A stretch of 64,000 nucleotides of DNA from Anoplopoma fimbria (Eukaryota > Chordata > Actinopteri > Perciformes > Anoplopomatidae), in the NCBI RefSeq assembly GCF_027596085.1, contig NC_072465.1, positions 8,494,053 to 8,558,052 on the forward strand. The letters are read 5' to 3'. Shown here one piece after another: positions 63,501 to 64,000 of this stretch. The notes under the pieces were generated by a model. It was given only the letters and a program-made list of their open reading frames with translations. It was not told where the DNA came from and searched no databases. The number at the start of each line of letters is the position of its first letter. Within the stretch, counting starts at the first letter, position 1. The translations under genes and the position numbers were made by a program.

Positions 63501-64000
63501 TCTTTAAATCACTATCAAGGCATGTTTCCCTTTTCTGTTGAATTATAAAAGACAGATTTCATATATAATGAATGGCTGAAAGTCAGCAGCAGTCAAGGAT
63601 GTGGGGAAGCTTAGAGTGCACCTTGCCGCTGATTTATTCCGACGCCTCGCTCTGCATCCAATTGACGATTCTTACCTTTATATAAAGAAAATTATCAGTA
63701 ACCTTTGCATAATTGAAGTAAGGTAATTAGAGGCAATGTGTTTTGTATCTTTTGCACACGGACATATTCATTGCTGTGAAAGAAATTTGGAGCGCAGAGC
63801 CGGAGTTGGAGGCATAATAAAAAGCACAGCATTGCTACACCCTGCCAGTTACACTCTACACTCTCCTTTTACCCATTTATCACACACTGTGAAATGAAAA
63901 CGGTACAGAACCCCCCCAGCCAATCAGTGTGTGTGGGTGGTGGTGATGGTGGTGGGGGGGGAAACTGCCGCTCTCTCTGTAGGTTCAGGTTGATGGCCTA
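60502..64000 (+). other. Partial intron downstream of the Ig5 exon
   Basis: No Ig6 exon (expected PTR-type start) appears before the window ends, so the intron is longer than 3.5 kb. It contains a LINE coding relic at 61775-62230, a CTT-rich tract near 63139-63172 and G-rich sequence at the very end. The open frame at 60818-61135 has no domain features beyond hydrophobic stretches and is treated as chance. Confidence 0.7.
61775..62230 (+). pseudogene. Relic of a LINE reverse transcriptase C-terminus
   Basis: The first part reads AARVLTKTKTQHIT-like residues, then PVCQRIALKVPLHVYKSLNG with FGPKDF, which match the 'ARVLTKTRKxxHITPVL', 'LPVCQRIxFK', 'VYKSLNGLGP' series of fish LINEs. After a stop, a later frame gives SWNKRPGD and LTTFVSRLKTFL (about 62130-62215), the usual C-terminal end. 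Stops and frame changes show decay. It is separate in sequence and orientation from the LINE at 36745. Confidence 0.65.

Overview
This window looks like a vertebrate, most likely teleost (probably percomorph), genomic segment. It is intron-rich and moderately AT-rich, and it carries interspersed repeats I recognise from spiny-rayed fish. There is no bacterial gene organisation. Family and species assignments rest on pattern memory, not on a search.

The only gene I can support is one plus-strand contactin gene, best matched to contactin-4 (cntn4). Eight coding exons lie at 2444-2539, 18111-18314, 21909-22011, 23334-23518, 28746-28885, 34031-34160, 35835-35985 and 60374-60501. Each has AG/GT boundaries. 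All codon phases join, giving 1,137 nt, or 378 complete codons with no stop. They encode immunoglobulin domains Ig2 to Ig5, two exons per domain. The signal peptide and Ig1 lie to the left of the window. Ig6, the four fibronectin III domains and the GPI-anchor signal lie to the right. Contactins are neuronal GPI-anchored adhesion molecules. Ig1-Ig4 form the horseshoe head, and Ig2-Ig3 of CNTN3-6 bind receptor phosphatase PTPRG.

Everything else is intronic. Introns are about 15.6, 3.6, 1.3, 5.2, 5.1, 1.7 and 24.4 kb, with partial introns at both ends. They hold a 5'-truncated L2/CR1-like LINE with a YADD motif (36745-37911, minus), a badly decayed LINE (about 39480-41720, plus), a LINE 3' coding relic (about 61775-62230, plus) and a frameshifted hAT-like transposase relic (53530-54162, minus). 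They also hold a tRNA-derived SINE (about 59805-60040), a SINE-like repeat just upstream of the first exon (2043-2325), several short repeat families present in two to four copies, a foldback hairpin element (32057-32339), a MITE-like inverted-repeat element (45327-45493) and microsatellites, notably a long GATA array.

I did not find an undescribed multi-gene system. The most unusual structures are the nested palindrome at 32057-32339, the 45327-45493 inverted-repeat element and a four-copy repeat family. The other long open frames look like chance frames in introns or pieces of repeats.
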